A stretch of DNA of 64,000 bases, from positions 124,001 to 188,000 of the forward strand of contig JACCLO010000020.1 of the NCBI GenBank assembly GCA_029448655.1. Reading direction: 5' to 3'. The notes beneath the pieces are model-generated. The model was not told where the DNA came from. It ran no database searches and saw only the letters and a list, made by a program, of their open reading frames with translations. The translations under genes were made by a program, and so were the position numbers. Below are positions 1 through 11,199 of this stretch, in pieces. Source of the DNA: Wolfiporia cocos. Its lineage: Eukaryota; Basidiomycota; Agaricomycetes; Polyporales; Phaeolaceae. Position 1 is the stretch's first letter, and every line of letters begins with the position of its first letter.

Positions 1-362
1 ACTGAGGCTGCTGGTTGCGGATAAAAGGTGTGTCATACAACCATCACCGATCATCTGGATGGCTATCATATTACAGCCTAGAGACAGCTGCGATTTGTCA
101 ACCGCAAATGGCGCACACTGTCAGATCCAATGTGAGGGCACAGTCTGCCAATGGCCATACAACTGGCCGCAAGCAAGGCAATGGCGCGCACAGGACTGGT
201 TCCAGAGAGGTTGGAAGTTTTTGGTATCTCCTGTGTTCAAACACTGGCAACGGCCCTAGGACTTTGCAGCTCGGTCGCAGGCTATAGGGCATCGCGAGCT
301 CGCCGCCAAAAGGCACATGTGGCAGGGTGCTGTCTCGTGCTTGCGAAGAACGAAACACGTAC
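1..362. other. Sequence beyond the last readable protease exon; no further exon seen
   Basis: The minus strand here should hold the rest of the aspartic protease gene, but none of the expected family blocks, such as the second catalytic DTG motif, can be read. Either the intron after exon 3 is long, or the gene is truncated and followed by unrelated DNA. The window edge prevents a decision. Confidence 0.4.
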
Positions 363-842
363 GATATGCCTGGTTCTCCACGGTGTAGTTACCAAAGTTC
401 AGCGTCGCAGTATTCACATCGCCTGCCGGTACGGTTAAACAAGATATCACGACCAACGACACCCTTACCAGCTGCATCCCCGACCGCATAGGAGAGCGAC
501 ACGGACTTGCCGAGGTCATTCGTGTTTGGGACCGTGCCAGTGACCCATAGGTCAGAGCTGGGACGCGTCAACACGCGCGCAACGCAGACAGCGGTGCGCG
601 CCGCACCTTCCAGTGTCCAGGAGGACGGGGATCTCCCTGCCGCCGAGGGTGATGTTCGAGATGTACTCTGAGTTCTGGGTATTCTTCACGGGCAGCAGGG
701 TATCATTGTTCGAGCGCGAATGCAGGCCCGAGCCCGAGCGTCGCTGGGAGGCCGTCCGGGTGCGCACTGGGAACGTCAGAGCATTTGCAAAGCGAGCATC
801 GAGCAGCAAGCAGAGAAGAGCGAAAGGAAGCAGCGAGCGCAT
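363..842 (-). CDS. Secreted aspartic protease (A1 pepsin family), 5' exons only
   Basis: Exons read at 607-842, 469-557 and 363-422; introns 558-606 (49 bp) and 423-468 (46 bp) have GT-AG ends. The ATG is followed by a hydrophobic signal peptide (RSLLPFALLCLL...), a basic propeptide-like stretch, then YISNITLGG and LLDTGSSDLW. The last is the N-terminal catalytic Asp motif of pepsin-like A1 proteases, and its Ser codon is split by intron 1. Exon 3 ends in LNFGNYTVENQAY with a good donor (GTACGT). The product would be an extracellular or vacuolar endopeptidase. Only about 128 residues are visible; the second Asp and the C-terminal lobe are missing. It may be a complete gene running off the window or a 5' fragment. 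Confidence 0.75.
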
Positions 843-1440
843 TCAGGCGGATAAATGAACGGAAGGGTAAAGAACGGAGGATAGTGTGTGTGCTGGTGGT
901 AGCGAGAGCAAGGCAACTGCTCGTCGTGGTCAACGCCGACCTGTTCTTCCGCCTTCCCGCCGCCGAGCGTGCCATCGTATTTTTGGGAGAGTAGCCGAGA
1001 GTGAAACGTAATCCGCGTAACCCAGCAACGGCTCGACGTTGCAGGTAAACAATTCGATCAACACTGGAGCAATAAGATACAAGCAAGAAGAGCATAGTAA
1101 TTCAAACGAGATTTTCGTTCATATACACGGCAGGTCAAGCGCTATATTAACGTGTGCAATAAGTGGTGAGCGCGGTCGTACGTTCTATCTGACTTGAGTT
1201 CTCTATATCCAGTCCATGCGAGCGTTGCAGGAAGAGGGGTGGTGAATTCTAGGGTATCCTGACAGAATCGGAGACTGTACACGTTCGTTCATAAGGCAAG
1301 GCTCATCGATGGCCAAGCTTCGTGCATGGGCACCGCAGACCGCGACCGGCCTCGTTCAACTCTCTTCCTCTCGGCCTTCTCTCCTCTCTCCCGCGCAGGA
1401 CACGAGCGCCGACATTCGCCCGACAACGCCCCGCGCAAGG
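843..1440. other. Intergenic region between protease start and cre1 end
   Basis: It holds the upstream region of the aspartic protease (minus) and the 3' untranslated side of the repressor gene (minus). No further coding signal or repeat was recognised. Confidence 0.5.
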
Positions 1441-3708
1441 CTACGATGCTCGGAGGCCTGTCGCAGCGGTGAACTCGCTGAACCCCGGCAGCTCGACCTT
1501 CTCGCGCTCCTGGCCCTCGCGCTCCGCCCCCGTCTCCTCGAGCGGCAGCGGCGCGGGCCGGTGCGTCGGCGACGACGGCGACGACGGCAGCTTCAGCGGC
1601 GGGAGCTTGATCGGCGGCGAGCACGCGCGGGACACGGGCACCGACGCGGCGGACGGCAGGCCCGGGTAGTCCGGCGGCGGCGGCGGCATCTCCGCGTGCG
1701 TGGGGTGCACGAGCGCGCTCGTCGGGTGGCGCGTGCGCGGGTGGATCGGCGTCATGCCGAACGCGACGCGCACCGAGTGCGCGAGGTGGTGGTGGTGCGG
1801 GTGCGCGCTGCTGCGGTGGCCGTACGGCGGCGAGGGCGCGCGCGAGCTCCCTGCGCTGCTCGTGCCGTGCGAGGCGAGCGAGTGCGAGTGGCTCCGCGGG
1901 CTGCTCCCGCTGCTGCTCGGCCCGCTCGAGAGCTGCGGCGTCGGCACGGGGACCACCGTGCGCTCGTGCGTGTACGGGACGTGGAACCCAGGGCTGCTGC
2001 CGTACGAGTGCATGAGATGGTCACCTGGCGGGGCGTGTGCGCCGTGGACGTACGCCACCAGGTCACCTGAGCTGCCGCGTTTGCGTCCGGCCAGCAGGCC
2101 GCTCGCAGGCGGGCTCCCGGCGACGCTCGAGGACTTGCGCATGCGCGACTCGTGCGCGTGTCCGTATTCATCAGCAGAGCTGTCCAGCGTCGGCGGAGGA
2201 AGCCGGATCGGCGACGGCGCACGCGAGGGCGTGCTCGAGTGGATGTTGAGCGTCCGCAGGCCGCCAAGGAAGGGGCTCGTCGACGGAGTAACATACTGCG
2301 ACTGCAGCGCGTGTTCGGGCGGCGGGCCGTGCACCGGGTGGGGCATGGCGAGGTGGGCTGCACTAACCTCCATGGGCGAGTGCGCGGGCTGCATGTCAGA
2401 ATCGGAGCTCATCGACGATGGCGAGTCTTCCGCCTGCAACCGCTGGCGGTGCGGCGCTGGCGCGTGATGATAGGGATGTGTCCATGCAGCGTGTCCATGC
2501 AATCCATGCCCGTGCGTACGCGCGTGCGGCCCGTCCACGGTGTGTCCTGACGCGTGCGGGTGGGCGGGGAACACCTCTCGCCTCGACGACATGCTGAGCC
2601 TGCGCCCCTGCTTCGCGGCGCCAGCAAGCTCCTCGTCGCCCATTCGCTCCCTCTCGCGGGAGGTCCCGAAGTAGCCCTCGTCCGCGCTGAGGGGCTGTGC
2701 AGGGTAAAACGGTGTCGTCAGCGGGGTCGTGTTCGCGCTCTTGCTCAAGCGCCCGTGATACGACAGGATTTCTGCGTGGCGCGCCTCGTATTCAGCGCGG
2801 CGCAGCGCCTCCGAGTGCCGGATCTCGTACTCGGCTCGGCGCAGCGCCTCTGAGCGTTCAAGCGCGTACAGCTCCTCCATCGCGACACTCGACAAGGCGG
2901 AGAACGCATGCGGGCCGGGCGCAGGGTTCGGTGCGAGCACGAACGGCTCGGGTGGGCGGAGCGAGCGCACGAGTGGCTGCGTCGTGTACGGAAAGTCGTA
3001 CCCCGGTGGGGGGTCGGCGGGGTAGAGCGCAGTCGGACGCGCGTACGACTCGTCCTGTATAGGCAGATCCGTCAGCATGCTGGTATCAGAGAAAACTCCC
3101 GGCGAGGCCTCGCCGCTGCGCGACGCACGGTGGCAGGTGACAGATGCGCCGCAGCCGCACGCCGATGTTCACCCGGGACTCACCTCGTCGTCACTGTTGG
3201 CGCGGCTCCGTGCTTTTTTCTGCGCCCTGGGCCTATCCGGCGCCGCGTCTTCCCTGCGCGCGCTGGTGCCGTCCATGTTGTCGTCGGCATCATAGTCGAC
3301 CTTGGTCTTGCCCTTAGAGCGGTGTCCGCTGCCACTTGCGACACCTTGATGCGGGCTGTCATGGTTGTGGTTGTGGTTGTTGTGTATTCGGGAGTGGCGA
3401 GTCAGCTCATCGGAGCGCGAGAAGCGCTTCTCGCAGCCGGGGTACGAGCACTCGAAGGGCTTTTCGCCAGTGTGAGTGCGGATATGTCGAGTCTGCAGAG
3501 GTATCAGATAACGTGTCCTATCGGACGTGGTATGGGCGGAGGTGGCAAGGACAGCGAGGATGCTCACCTGGTGTTCCAGACGACTAAAGGCACGGCCGCA
3601 GAGCGGGTAGGGGCATTTGTAAGGGCGCGCGATGACTTTTTCCTGCGGCGGAGGTGGAGGGGCAACGGCGTCCATCTCTGCGTTGGAGATGAGGGCAGAG
3701 ATGTTCAT
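1441..3708 (-). CDS. cre1: CreA/Cre1/Mig1-type carbon catabolite repressor, two C2H2 zinc fingers
   Basis: Exons 3568-3708, 3173-3492 and 1441-3079 sum to 2,100 nt (699 aa). Introns are 3493-3567 and 3080-3172. For the second, donor GTGAAC at 3172 was chosen over the stronger GTGAGT at 3183 because only the former keeps frame. Residues about 29-87 hold two C2H2 fingers, with [17 protein letters not shown] and [16 protein letters not shown]. These are diagnostic of CreA/Mig1, which represses genes for alternative carbon use by binding SYGGRG sites in the nucleus. The first finger has C-x4-C spacing. A His/Asn run and a basic KSRANSDDE segment follow, then a long Pro/Ser/His-rich tail. It ends near [11 protein letters not shown], which resembles the C-terminus I recall for basidiomycete Cre1. 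The start is the ATG of [12 protein letters not shown]; an upstream in-frame TTG adds nothing finger-related. Confidence 0.88.
2768..2870 (-). repeat. Duplicated 13-residue unit inside Cre1
   Basis: The Cre1 tail carries two consecutive copies of [10 protein letters not shown](I/A)RH, a 39-bp direct duplication coding a charged, probably helical segment. The copies differ at a few bases, so it is not very recent. Confidence 0.75.
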
Positions 3709-4072
3709 GGCATAGACAGGGCAGGAGGGGGCGGGGACAAAAGGTGGGTGAAGCACACGAGACAGGAGTATAAGTATGATGGACCATGCGGGGCGGCAGC
3801 TAAGATTAATATTACTCACGGAAGAGGGAAACCCCAGTTGACAAGGAGGTATTAGGTTATGATGATGCAGATGGTTCGCTGGCGCTGACGGATGTGCAGC
3901 ACGTTATTTAAGTCGAAACCAGAGATATGGAAGCTTTCCGCGAATCGAGAACGGCGTGAAGCGTGCAGACAAGCGGGCCGGCGCGAGCAAGAAGGCGACA
4001 GGCGAGGGGGTTCGTGATGGGGAAGCCGGCTAGGATAGCAGGGACGTTGGAGCAGAGTGCTGCCGATAGAGC

Positions 4073-4088
4073 GTGGGGCGGTCTGGGG
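4073..4088 (+). promoter_or_regulatory. Paired SYGGRG (CreA-type) sites upstream of cre1
   Basis: GTGGGG at 4073-4078 and CTGGGG at 4083-4088 both match the CreA consensus SYGGRG and are only 4 bp apart, about 370 bp upstream of the cre1 start codon. Closely paired sites are the functional arrangement known for CreA, and autoregulation is known for CreA. In GC-rich DNA such matches also arise by chance. Confidence 0.35.
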
Positions 4089-5453
4089 TAGAGCGCGGGC
4101 GAGCGTGGCAACGGAGTCTCGCCGGGGACCACGTCGAGACAAAGCTGTGCGAAGGGCGATGGCGGGACGCTGGAAAACAACACGGGTGGGACGTGGGAAA
4201 AGGACAATGGCGAATCTAGCCAGAATCTGCAGGCTATCCCCGCAGTGCGACCCCGCAGGAGATGATCTCTGCCCCGGATGTTCTGCGCGAAAATAACAAA
4301 CAGGCACTGGAGGGAAGCCTGGAGACGGGCGCTGCTGCGCGGGCCGCGGGTACTGCTGCCGGGCAGGTGTGGGAGCGGGGGCGCTGCTGGCGACAGCGAG
4401 GACGCTCTGTGGCCGCTGCGGAGGGCGGCGAGGAGGTGGTGGTGGCAGAACAAGGACGGGGGAAGATTTGTTTCGCCATCGAGCGAGCAGAGCCCACCGC
4501 CAACTCGGTCCGTCGCTCTCCCGGGCCTGCTTATGTCAGCGCGCCCTCCGTTCCGTCCCTCTCCTCCGAGGTCCGTCCGCCGCGATCTCCCCGAAACGGT
4601 CTGTATTTTCTGTATGTTTTATTCCGTGGCCTGCAGCTGCCCGCGCGGTTATCGTCCAGGACTCGCGTCTTATCTGGCGCAGAATGCAGACGTTCACTTC
4701 CGCGACGATGTGTCCAGGCTGTGTGTGGATGCGTGCGTTTCACAGGCCCATCGCCTCAGATTACGAAATTGCACCTGCCTCTCGCGCGTATGCGGCGCGT
4801 AGCGAGCCCCCACGGGGACAGGGGACGCACCCAGACATACAAATGCAGCTGGTCGCCAGCAGGCGGCGAGGCACTCGACTCGGGCCTCTCTGAAACGGCC
4901 CCGGGAGGCTGATCTGATTTACGTCCTCGACGTAGCCTGGGATGTGCTAGTGCTGACCGGCCACCGGCCAGATGTGCTCGTCGTGCGTCACCATGCAGAG
5001 CTGGGCGGTGCACGGCGCCCCTGTCGGCGGCGGCACGCTTCGAGTGCCGTCGCTACCTCCGCCTTGCGCTCCTGGGCGCCCCTGCGATAACGGCTGCAGC
5101 CCTATCGTGCTTTCATTCCTTTCGCCGTCACATCTCTTGTTCGCGAGAGAAACCCTTGTCGGTGCGAGCCAGCCCTCGGTCACCTTCCGCTTGGGATTGC
5201 CATAGGGATTTGCAGTTCGCAAGAATGCACTGCAGAGCCACCCAGACTCTGGTCGAGGCACGCATCTCTGCGCATGCTGATCCCCCGCATCCGGCAACGC
5301 CAGGCGCTTCCAGCTGCACCCCAGAGATACGAGCAGCGGGCGTGTCCATGTGCGGATGGGACGACGCCCACGTCCTGTGCGCGCGGTCAGCGCGGCGGCC
5401 TGTGCGCGTGATGCGTCGCCTGGACGGACGCGTTTCAAGACGGCTCGTTGATA

Positions 5454-5489
5454 TGCGTCGCTGCGTGCGTCGCTGCGTGCGTCGCTGTG
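5454..5489 (+). repeat. Three tandem copies of a 12-bp unit
   Basis: Unit TGCGTCGCTGCG occurs twice and a third time with one change (TGTG at its end). It is a short GC-rich microsatellite within the gene-free stretch. Confidence 0.8.
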
Positions 5490-8145
5490 CTCCCGCGCGC
5501 GGGCAGCGCACGACGTCATGCCCAGCAATTCGAAATAGCTGCCCCTGCCGGCGGCCGGGCATTCCCCGTGCGCGGCTTCCGTTCCCAAGCTAGCCCGGCC
5601 ATCTAGCGTTGTGCCTAACAGGCTCAGCGTGCGCACAGATCCTCATCACGGGTGCGCACCGCTTGCAGCGCACTCGCACCCTCCTGGAGACAAGTCCCCG
5701 TCCCACCACGACCACTCTGGACATCGCCGGCGTGGGCACCGCGCCACAAAAGCCCCGCCCACCTTGTGCTCTGCGAACGCCGCGCCTGCTTCGCTGCTAT
5801 CTCCGATAGCCCAGGCGGTTCTCACCGCCAGGAACGCGCGCAGGCAATAAACCAGTCGGGCGCAGATCGCCCATCGATTGCGCGCGGCCTGCGCTTGGGG
5901 ACGTGTCACGCCGGTGCGGGGGAGGCTTCAAAGCCCCATCCCCGGAGCGCGCTGCGCGGGAATGCCCAATGATGCCACGCACGAGGTAAGCAGGCAGGTG
6001 ACGTGTCCTCATCAGGTGGGCCGCGAGCGCGCTCTGCGCGCGGAATCGCTCGACTTCCCGCGAGTGTTCTGGCTCAGAGACTAGCAGCGCTGCCCTGCGT
6101 CGACTCACACCGCGCTGTGGAGGTGGACAGAAACAGAAGCTCGCCCCATAAACGCTAGACGACATCGTCAATTCAGTCATACAAGACGCGACCGAGCAGC
6201 CCGCGCGCGGAACAGGAAGCAGCCGGAAGTATCTGACCAGGCCTCTATCTGTACACGGGCTGGGCCATCACACTTGCCCGCCTTCGGCTCGCCTGCACAT
6301 GCCACATGCTGCGTCGCCTGTCGCGCACGCTCCAACGTTCCTCCGCCACCGTGCAACTTCCCCGTCGCGTTATTCTCGGAGCCGGCCTCGACGTTCGCAC
6401 GTTCATCACAGGCCCCGGTGCGCTGCTCGCTGCGCGGCGACGCCGCTCGTGATCACGCCCCCGTGTGCGGGGCAGCAGCGGGGCTTCGCGGCGTCCGTCC
6501 GTGGCTGGCTGGGCTGCTCCGTCGGCCCCTGATGTGGATGTGGGGTATGCGTCATTCGCGGCGGCGACGATCTGCGCGCGAGCTGTTGGCTGGGGAGAGC
6601 GATGCATGTGATTGCTCTCAATTAGACCCTGCTCGCAGAGCAAGGTCAGTCGTTCTCCTTAACAGGACGGTCGAGTTCTGCCGCCTGGTATTGGCTTTGC
6701 GTTCCCGGTGGGGGTTTGGGGTCCGCCCCTAGGTCATAGGTCACGACGATGCCATGAGCACCGAGCGGTGAAGCTCGCAGCTTCGCATCCTTGCAATTGC
6801 AAGGGTGAGGCGAAGATGACGCAGCGATGCCGTGCGTTCGCTCCTGCTTTACGTGCGAAAAGAACCTGCCGATCCTGGCGAGGGGATAAGAAACCTGCTT
6901 CTGCCTCATACAGCGTAGCGAAAATTGCAAGCCGTCTAATCACGCCTTGTCCATCAACGCATGTTCGCAGCCGCGAATGATGTCCTTTTTGCTGAAAAGG
7001 TCTATCGCCGTACCTGTTAGGCGAAAGAATTCGCAGCGTCACATACGACGCTGTCCCAACACTGCTTCTCGGTGCCTATCTCCGTATCTTCGCGCTCACC
7101 CGTTCCTCAAGCATGAGCATGTTCCCAATGCACACGGGGACTAGGACCCTAAACGTTTACAATATCCGATGGCGCGAGAGCGTTCTTTGCGCATGTCCAG
7201 GGCCTAGCCTTTGGGTAGGCTCATAAATCAGCCTAGGTTTAGGAAGACAGTCGTTCCTATACTTGGGCAGGCACACGCATAACGAGTTCGTATGACGGCG
7301 GTAGCAGTGCAAATGCAAGCTCGATTCTACTTGTCTATTGTCAGTAAGAAGTACTTGCTCAATGAATTGTGTGGTTCTTCGATCATAGCTTTGTCAATGG
7401 AGAGCCTAGCCAAGCACCGATCAGGTGAAGTTGTCCCAGGTGGCAAAGCTCACTTGGCCATGATCCTTAGCTTTTCATGGTTTATGTGCCCGCCTGAGAG
7501 AGAGAATCCTTACTGGTCATCATGCATTATAGACAACATGCGTCATGTCCTAAAACGTCAAGCCCTCTGCACCGAATGCTTCTCGTACGTGGTACGTGAT
7601 ATTCTGCTAAATCTTAGTGAAAATGCGCGAGAAAATTTGCCCGGTTAACCATACCTTGTGCATCTGCGCAAGCTTGACTTCATGGTGCTGTGGCGTATCC
7701 CGCCGCCATATGGGCGCACAAATGCTCCGTTGACTGACCAAGATCGTGCTCCGGTGACCATAATCACCGTAGTTCTGTGCACTCATTCTGCTGTGGAGCA
7801 TGTATAAACTCGCGCTATGCATGGCGCTGCAGATGATTGGGCCTACTCGTCTTCTTCCTCCGCATACCAAAACAGTGGGAGCCCGCCGGTGCTAATCATG
7901 TTTTCTATCACTATTGCAGCAGCGCCGCGGCAATATCCATGTACGGGTCGTGTATTCACATCTTTTCAACTGATGATACCGGTAGCTGTCCATGAAACAG
8001 TCCGACTGGAGCGACGCTGCTGAAACCTAGAGGCAGTCTCGCCGGTGAGCGGCTACAAACACCGATGAACAAAATTCCATTCGAGTCGATGAAGAGCGGC
8101 AGTAATGACATGCCGACGAATCAGATGTCACGAGGGTCAATTGTG

Positions 8146-9717
8146 TTATCCTCGAGCATCATCAGGGCTATAGTAGATCCTCCGTATCCATCGCCGTCTA
8201 CGCGTCATGCCACTTGCCCGCCATTCGTCTGATGGAAGGGGACGAGGGTCAAGCCATGCGTCATTGGTATAGACCCAGCCCCCTGAGATACACATCTCAA
8301 CGCGACGGAATCGGTGTGTGCCACGAGTTTGCTCACCTGCATCCGCACTCGCCGGAGCGGCCCACCTTCCCTGCAGATCCGGCCGCCAGTCCTCGGTCTC
8401 GACGAACTTCCACCCGGGGGAGAGCGCGAACGTGAGATTACTGCTGCAATGTAATATCATCAGCGGCCGTCGAGCGAGGTCCACAAGCATCCGTCCGACC
8501 TGACGTCCCCGCCCCCGTCGTCCGACACGCCGCTCCATCCGTCGCGGCCGCGCGTCCATGGCTTGCGCTCGCCCGTGCGCAGGTTCGCCTTGGCCCACCC
8601 GCCCTCCGCGCTGCCCTGCTCGTCGCGGCGCCAGCGCTCGTTCTCGAAGAGCTCGACGTCGCGCAGCTCCGCGCGCCAGTGGCAGTCCTCGAGCTGGTCG
8701 TCGTCGAGGGCGCGCATGAGGCGCGCGCGGAAGGCAGTGAGGAGCGGCTGTGCGCTGGAGAGGAGCGCAGGGAGGAGGGTGAGGCGCACGATAGGATGAG
8801 TTAAGATGAGCGGTGCAAGCCCAAGGATGAGAAAGGTAGTGCGAAGGGGCAGGAGATGCACGGGGGGGATGAATGCGACTAGTGAGAGTGCTGTGGCAGA
8901 GAAGATCACTGGGGTGTAGGGTGTGGCATGCGTTAGGTGAGGGATCACAGGCTGCACGTAATCATGCACATCCGAACTGCAGGATAAATTGTAGCTGCAA
9001 TTCCTCGAGTCGTATGCGACTTACTATGCTCCCATTAGATTCTGAATTGCTTGCACGTTGGCCAGCCAGTCCCCACTGCCTTCGCCTGCTGGTGCCGTGG
9101 ATGGTGGAGGCACTTCGGGCGCCGATTCTGCGGATCGCAGTGACGGATGGGTTGCCAGCAGTACCGACAGCAAGCATATATGAGGAATCAGCAGAACCAG
9201 CCTCGGAAAGTAACCTGTGCATGCACCAATTGTCCGCAGCTATTCCACTAGACCAGTCTATACAGCTACACGTACATAGAAAGGCGTATGCTGCCATCCA
9301 GACTGCAGTATAACGCGTACCCTTCTTCCACATCACAATCTCCTCCAGGCGGTCCTGGAGCCAAAACGCAGGGCCAATCCTTGACACGAACCGCCTGAAG
9401 TTAACTGTGGTTATTGGGATCGATAGCGGGTCCCGCGTCGACAGGAGCGGCCCTCTTGTAGCATCACGGGGAGTTGGAGGTAAATGTATAGCAGAAGAGA
9501 GCAGCAATTGCGGGATGCTGTTCAAAGCGGCTTTGGACGGCGAAAGTGGCTGCGAATATGTCGGAGAGGAGGTGTTCGCAGCTAAAGCAGCAGCTGTGTG
9601 CTCAGGGCGGGGAAGCGAGGTCAGAACCTTTGGTATTGCACGAAGGTTATCGTTGTCTGGGGCAGACTGGAGGCGGGTAGCGTAGGGCGGTATTTCGACA
9701 TAGTCAAGAGATGCCAT
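8146..9717 (-). CDS. PEX30/PEX24-type peroxin (integral membrane, dysferlin domain)
   Basis: Exons 9276-9717, 9025-9214, 8500-8976, 8337-8443 and 8146-8282 total 1,353 nt (450 aa). Introns of 48-61 bp all have GT-AG ends. The start is MASLDYVEIPPYATRL; the in-frame TTG two codons earlier is ignored. The middle (about residues 105-260) is the Pex24p-type domain with hydrophobic stretches (CYFPRLVLLIPHICLL; WLANVQAIQNLMGAYSD; PVIFSATALSLVAFIPP). The C-terminal third is a dysferlin-like domain: VELFENERWRRDEQG, then SNLTFALSPGWKFVETEDW and GWVYTNDAWLDP, ending in RRRRWIRRIYY. Known relatives (Pex23/24/28-32) act at ER-peroxisome contacts and control peroxisome number and size. The donor of intron 3 (8499) is the least certain junction. 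Confidence 0.85.
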
Positions 9718-10110
9718 AGTCAAGCTGCCGGCCTGCCGAGCATATGCCAGCTCAGAGATATAAGAGAGCGTTCAAATATCTGCTCCAGCTCCACCTACGT
9801 CTAGTATCTGTGAGGGTTTACGAAGCTTCGGACAATCGTCCCTCCACAACTACTGGCATTCAGAACTGCTCGCGCGACCTCGCGGAGTCTGTCGTCAACC
9901 CAAATCAACAAGATAGCAGGTAGTCCACAAGAAATCTTCAATCCGCAGATCAAGGGTATTTGCGCAGTAGAAAGCGATAGATGCCTGTAAACCGACAAAC
10001 GTAGGGTAAAGCAGGATCACGGTGGCATGTCGTGCGCCGCTTAGCGCTGGTGAGCCACTTCATAGTAGCTAGACGCCCATGCTTCTAAATTGCATACCAC
10101 TACGTGCGAA
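9718..10110. promoter_or_regulatory. Divergent promoter region between peroxin and DUF5745 genes
   Basis: The genes on either side are transcribed away from each other from start codons at 9717 (minus) and 10111 (plus), so this 393-bp gap must hold both promoters and leaders. No clear TATA box or repeat was seen. Confidence 0.6.
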
Positions 10111-11199
10111 ATGACACCGAACAGTTCGCAATTCCACTCAGACCAAGCATTGACTGGCTCTCTCAATGAACTCATTGATAAACTACACTTGAGAATCGTT
10201 CTTGAGACTCCTCTTGATCTTACGCCCTCTCTCTTGATTGCTGTCTTAGAATCCATCCTGGAATCCCGTCTCGAAATCCCAGCCACAGTCCGGCAATCTC
10301 GCGACTTTCCCTCCAAAGTACAAGCCATGAAGATATTCCTGGGCGTACTCGAAACTGAGGTTATAAGACATGATGTCGGACTGAGCGAGGTCGACCCGCG
10401 CAAGCTTGCAGCAGGCGACCGTGACGAAGTTGTTTTTGTGGGCGAACTTCTGGTGTGGCTCGGGAAAACGACAGGGATACTACCGTGCATGAGTTTGGAA
10501 GAACCTCGCCCATCGCGCTTTGACCCTGGTCCATCAGTCCATGCTTACCACCGTACGCAAGTGCGGGGCCCCGCGTCGCCTCTATCGCAGTCCACCACTT
10601 CAAATACCGCACATTCAAAGCTCTCCATGATCTGCTCTCCGCCTGCCAACTCTGACACGTCATTCGAGTCAGCACGCTCTGAGGCTGCTACTCCTCATCA
10701 AGAGGAGGAGGAGGACGACCGCTATATTGATACAAACGTCCGCCACGTCTCTCCTGCGCCGTCGCGTGCGTCTTCTACGATCCCGCCACGGTCCCGCCCG
10801 AGACCACGCTGCATCCACGAGGTCGAGGAGCCTTCCTTTCTCTATCATGACGAGATTACCGGTGGGCCCTCGCTTGTTAACGACACCTCGGGCGCCGCAG
10901 ACTCCTTCGAGTGTCCTCCTAGCTCCTCTCGGTCCAGCCCGGCGCCCGTCCGTTACACAGGGTACATCAGGCACGTCGACGATGCCTCTGAGATCAACAG
11001 CTTCGAGGCGGCGCGGAAGTCGTTGCGATGCGGGGCTTATGGGCCTCTCGCGCGCACGCCACTAAGGACACCTAGTCGGCCGGGCTATGGCATCGTCACG
11101 CGCCACACTTCGCCAACACAGCATACGTTGGCGCTGCTCAATGAGCGTGCAAAGTTGTTAGCTGAGCTGGCCGCTCTGCAGAGCTCGAGCAAGACCTGA
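10111..11199 (+). CDS. DUF5745 / CEP95 N-terminal-like protein
   Basis: Single exon, 362 aa, starting at ATG of MTPNSSQFHSDQAL. Residues about 15-125 match my recollection of the DUF5745 domain of animal CEP95, a calponin-homology-like fold: LNELIDKLHLRIVLETP, LDLTPSLLIAVLESIL, KVQAMKIFLGVLETEV, VGLSEVDPRKLAAGDRDEV and VFVGELLVWLGK. The remainder is low complexity, Ser/Pro/Arg-rich, with an acidic patch and a short Leu-rich heptad-like C-terminus (LALLNERAKLLAELAALQSS). CEP95 is centrosomal; whether the fungal protein acts at the spindle pole body is inference. Short, intron-free and probably complete. Confidence 0.65.
   Translation: MTPNSSQFHSDQALTGSLNELIDKLHLRIVLETPLDLTPSLLIAVLESILESRLEIPATVRQSRDFPSKVQAMKIFLGVLETEVIRHDVGLSEVDPRKLAAGDRDEVVFVGELLVWLGKTTGILPCMSLEEPRPSRFDPGPSVHAYHRTQVRGPASPLSQSTTSNTAHSKLSMICSPPANSDTSFESARSEAATPHQEEEEDDRYIDTNVRHVSPAPSRASSTIPPRSRPRPRCIHEVEEPSFLYHDEITGGPSLVNDTSGAADSFECPPSSSRSSPAPVRYTGYIRHVDDASEINSFEAARKSLRCGAYGPLARTPLRTPSRPGYGIVTRHTSPTQHTLALLNERAKLLAELAALQSSSKT

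Larger units (their letters stand above)
3709..8145. other. 4.4 kb GC-rich stretch without a recognisable gene
   Basis: It lies between the ATG of cre1 (minus) and the stop of the peroxin gene (minus), so it contains the cre1 promoter and leader. Several open frames of 100-230 codons exist on both strands, but they have erratic composition, overlap each other and show no family motif; they are ordinary for GC-rich DNA. A 118-codon ATG frame at 7292-7648 is the least unlikely short gene, but nothing in it is recognised. The stretch could also hold a long 5' UTR or a non-coding RNA. Confidence 0.5.

Noticed and set aside
1309..2550. Long plus-strand open frames opposite the cre1 tail
   Set aside because: They are antisense shadows of a GC-rich, Arg/His/Pro-coding exon; composition is extreme (poly-Arg) and no motif is present.
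4947..5636. 229-codon minus frame in the gene-free stretch
   Set aside because: No motif, Ala/Arg bias of random GC-rich DNA, overlaps other frames of similar length, no splice-supported extension.
7292..7648. 118-codon ATG frame
   Set aside because: More balanced composition than its neighbours but no recognisable domain, no neighbours in a pathway and no supporting signals; left as unproven.
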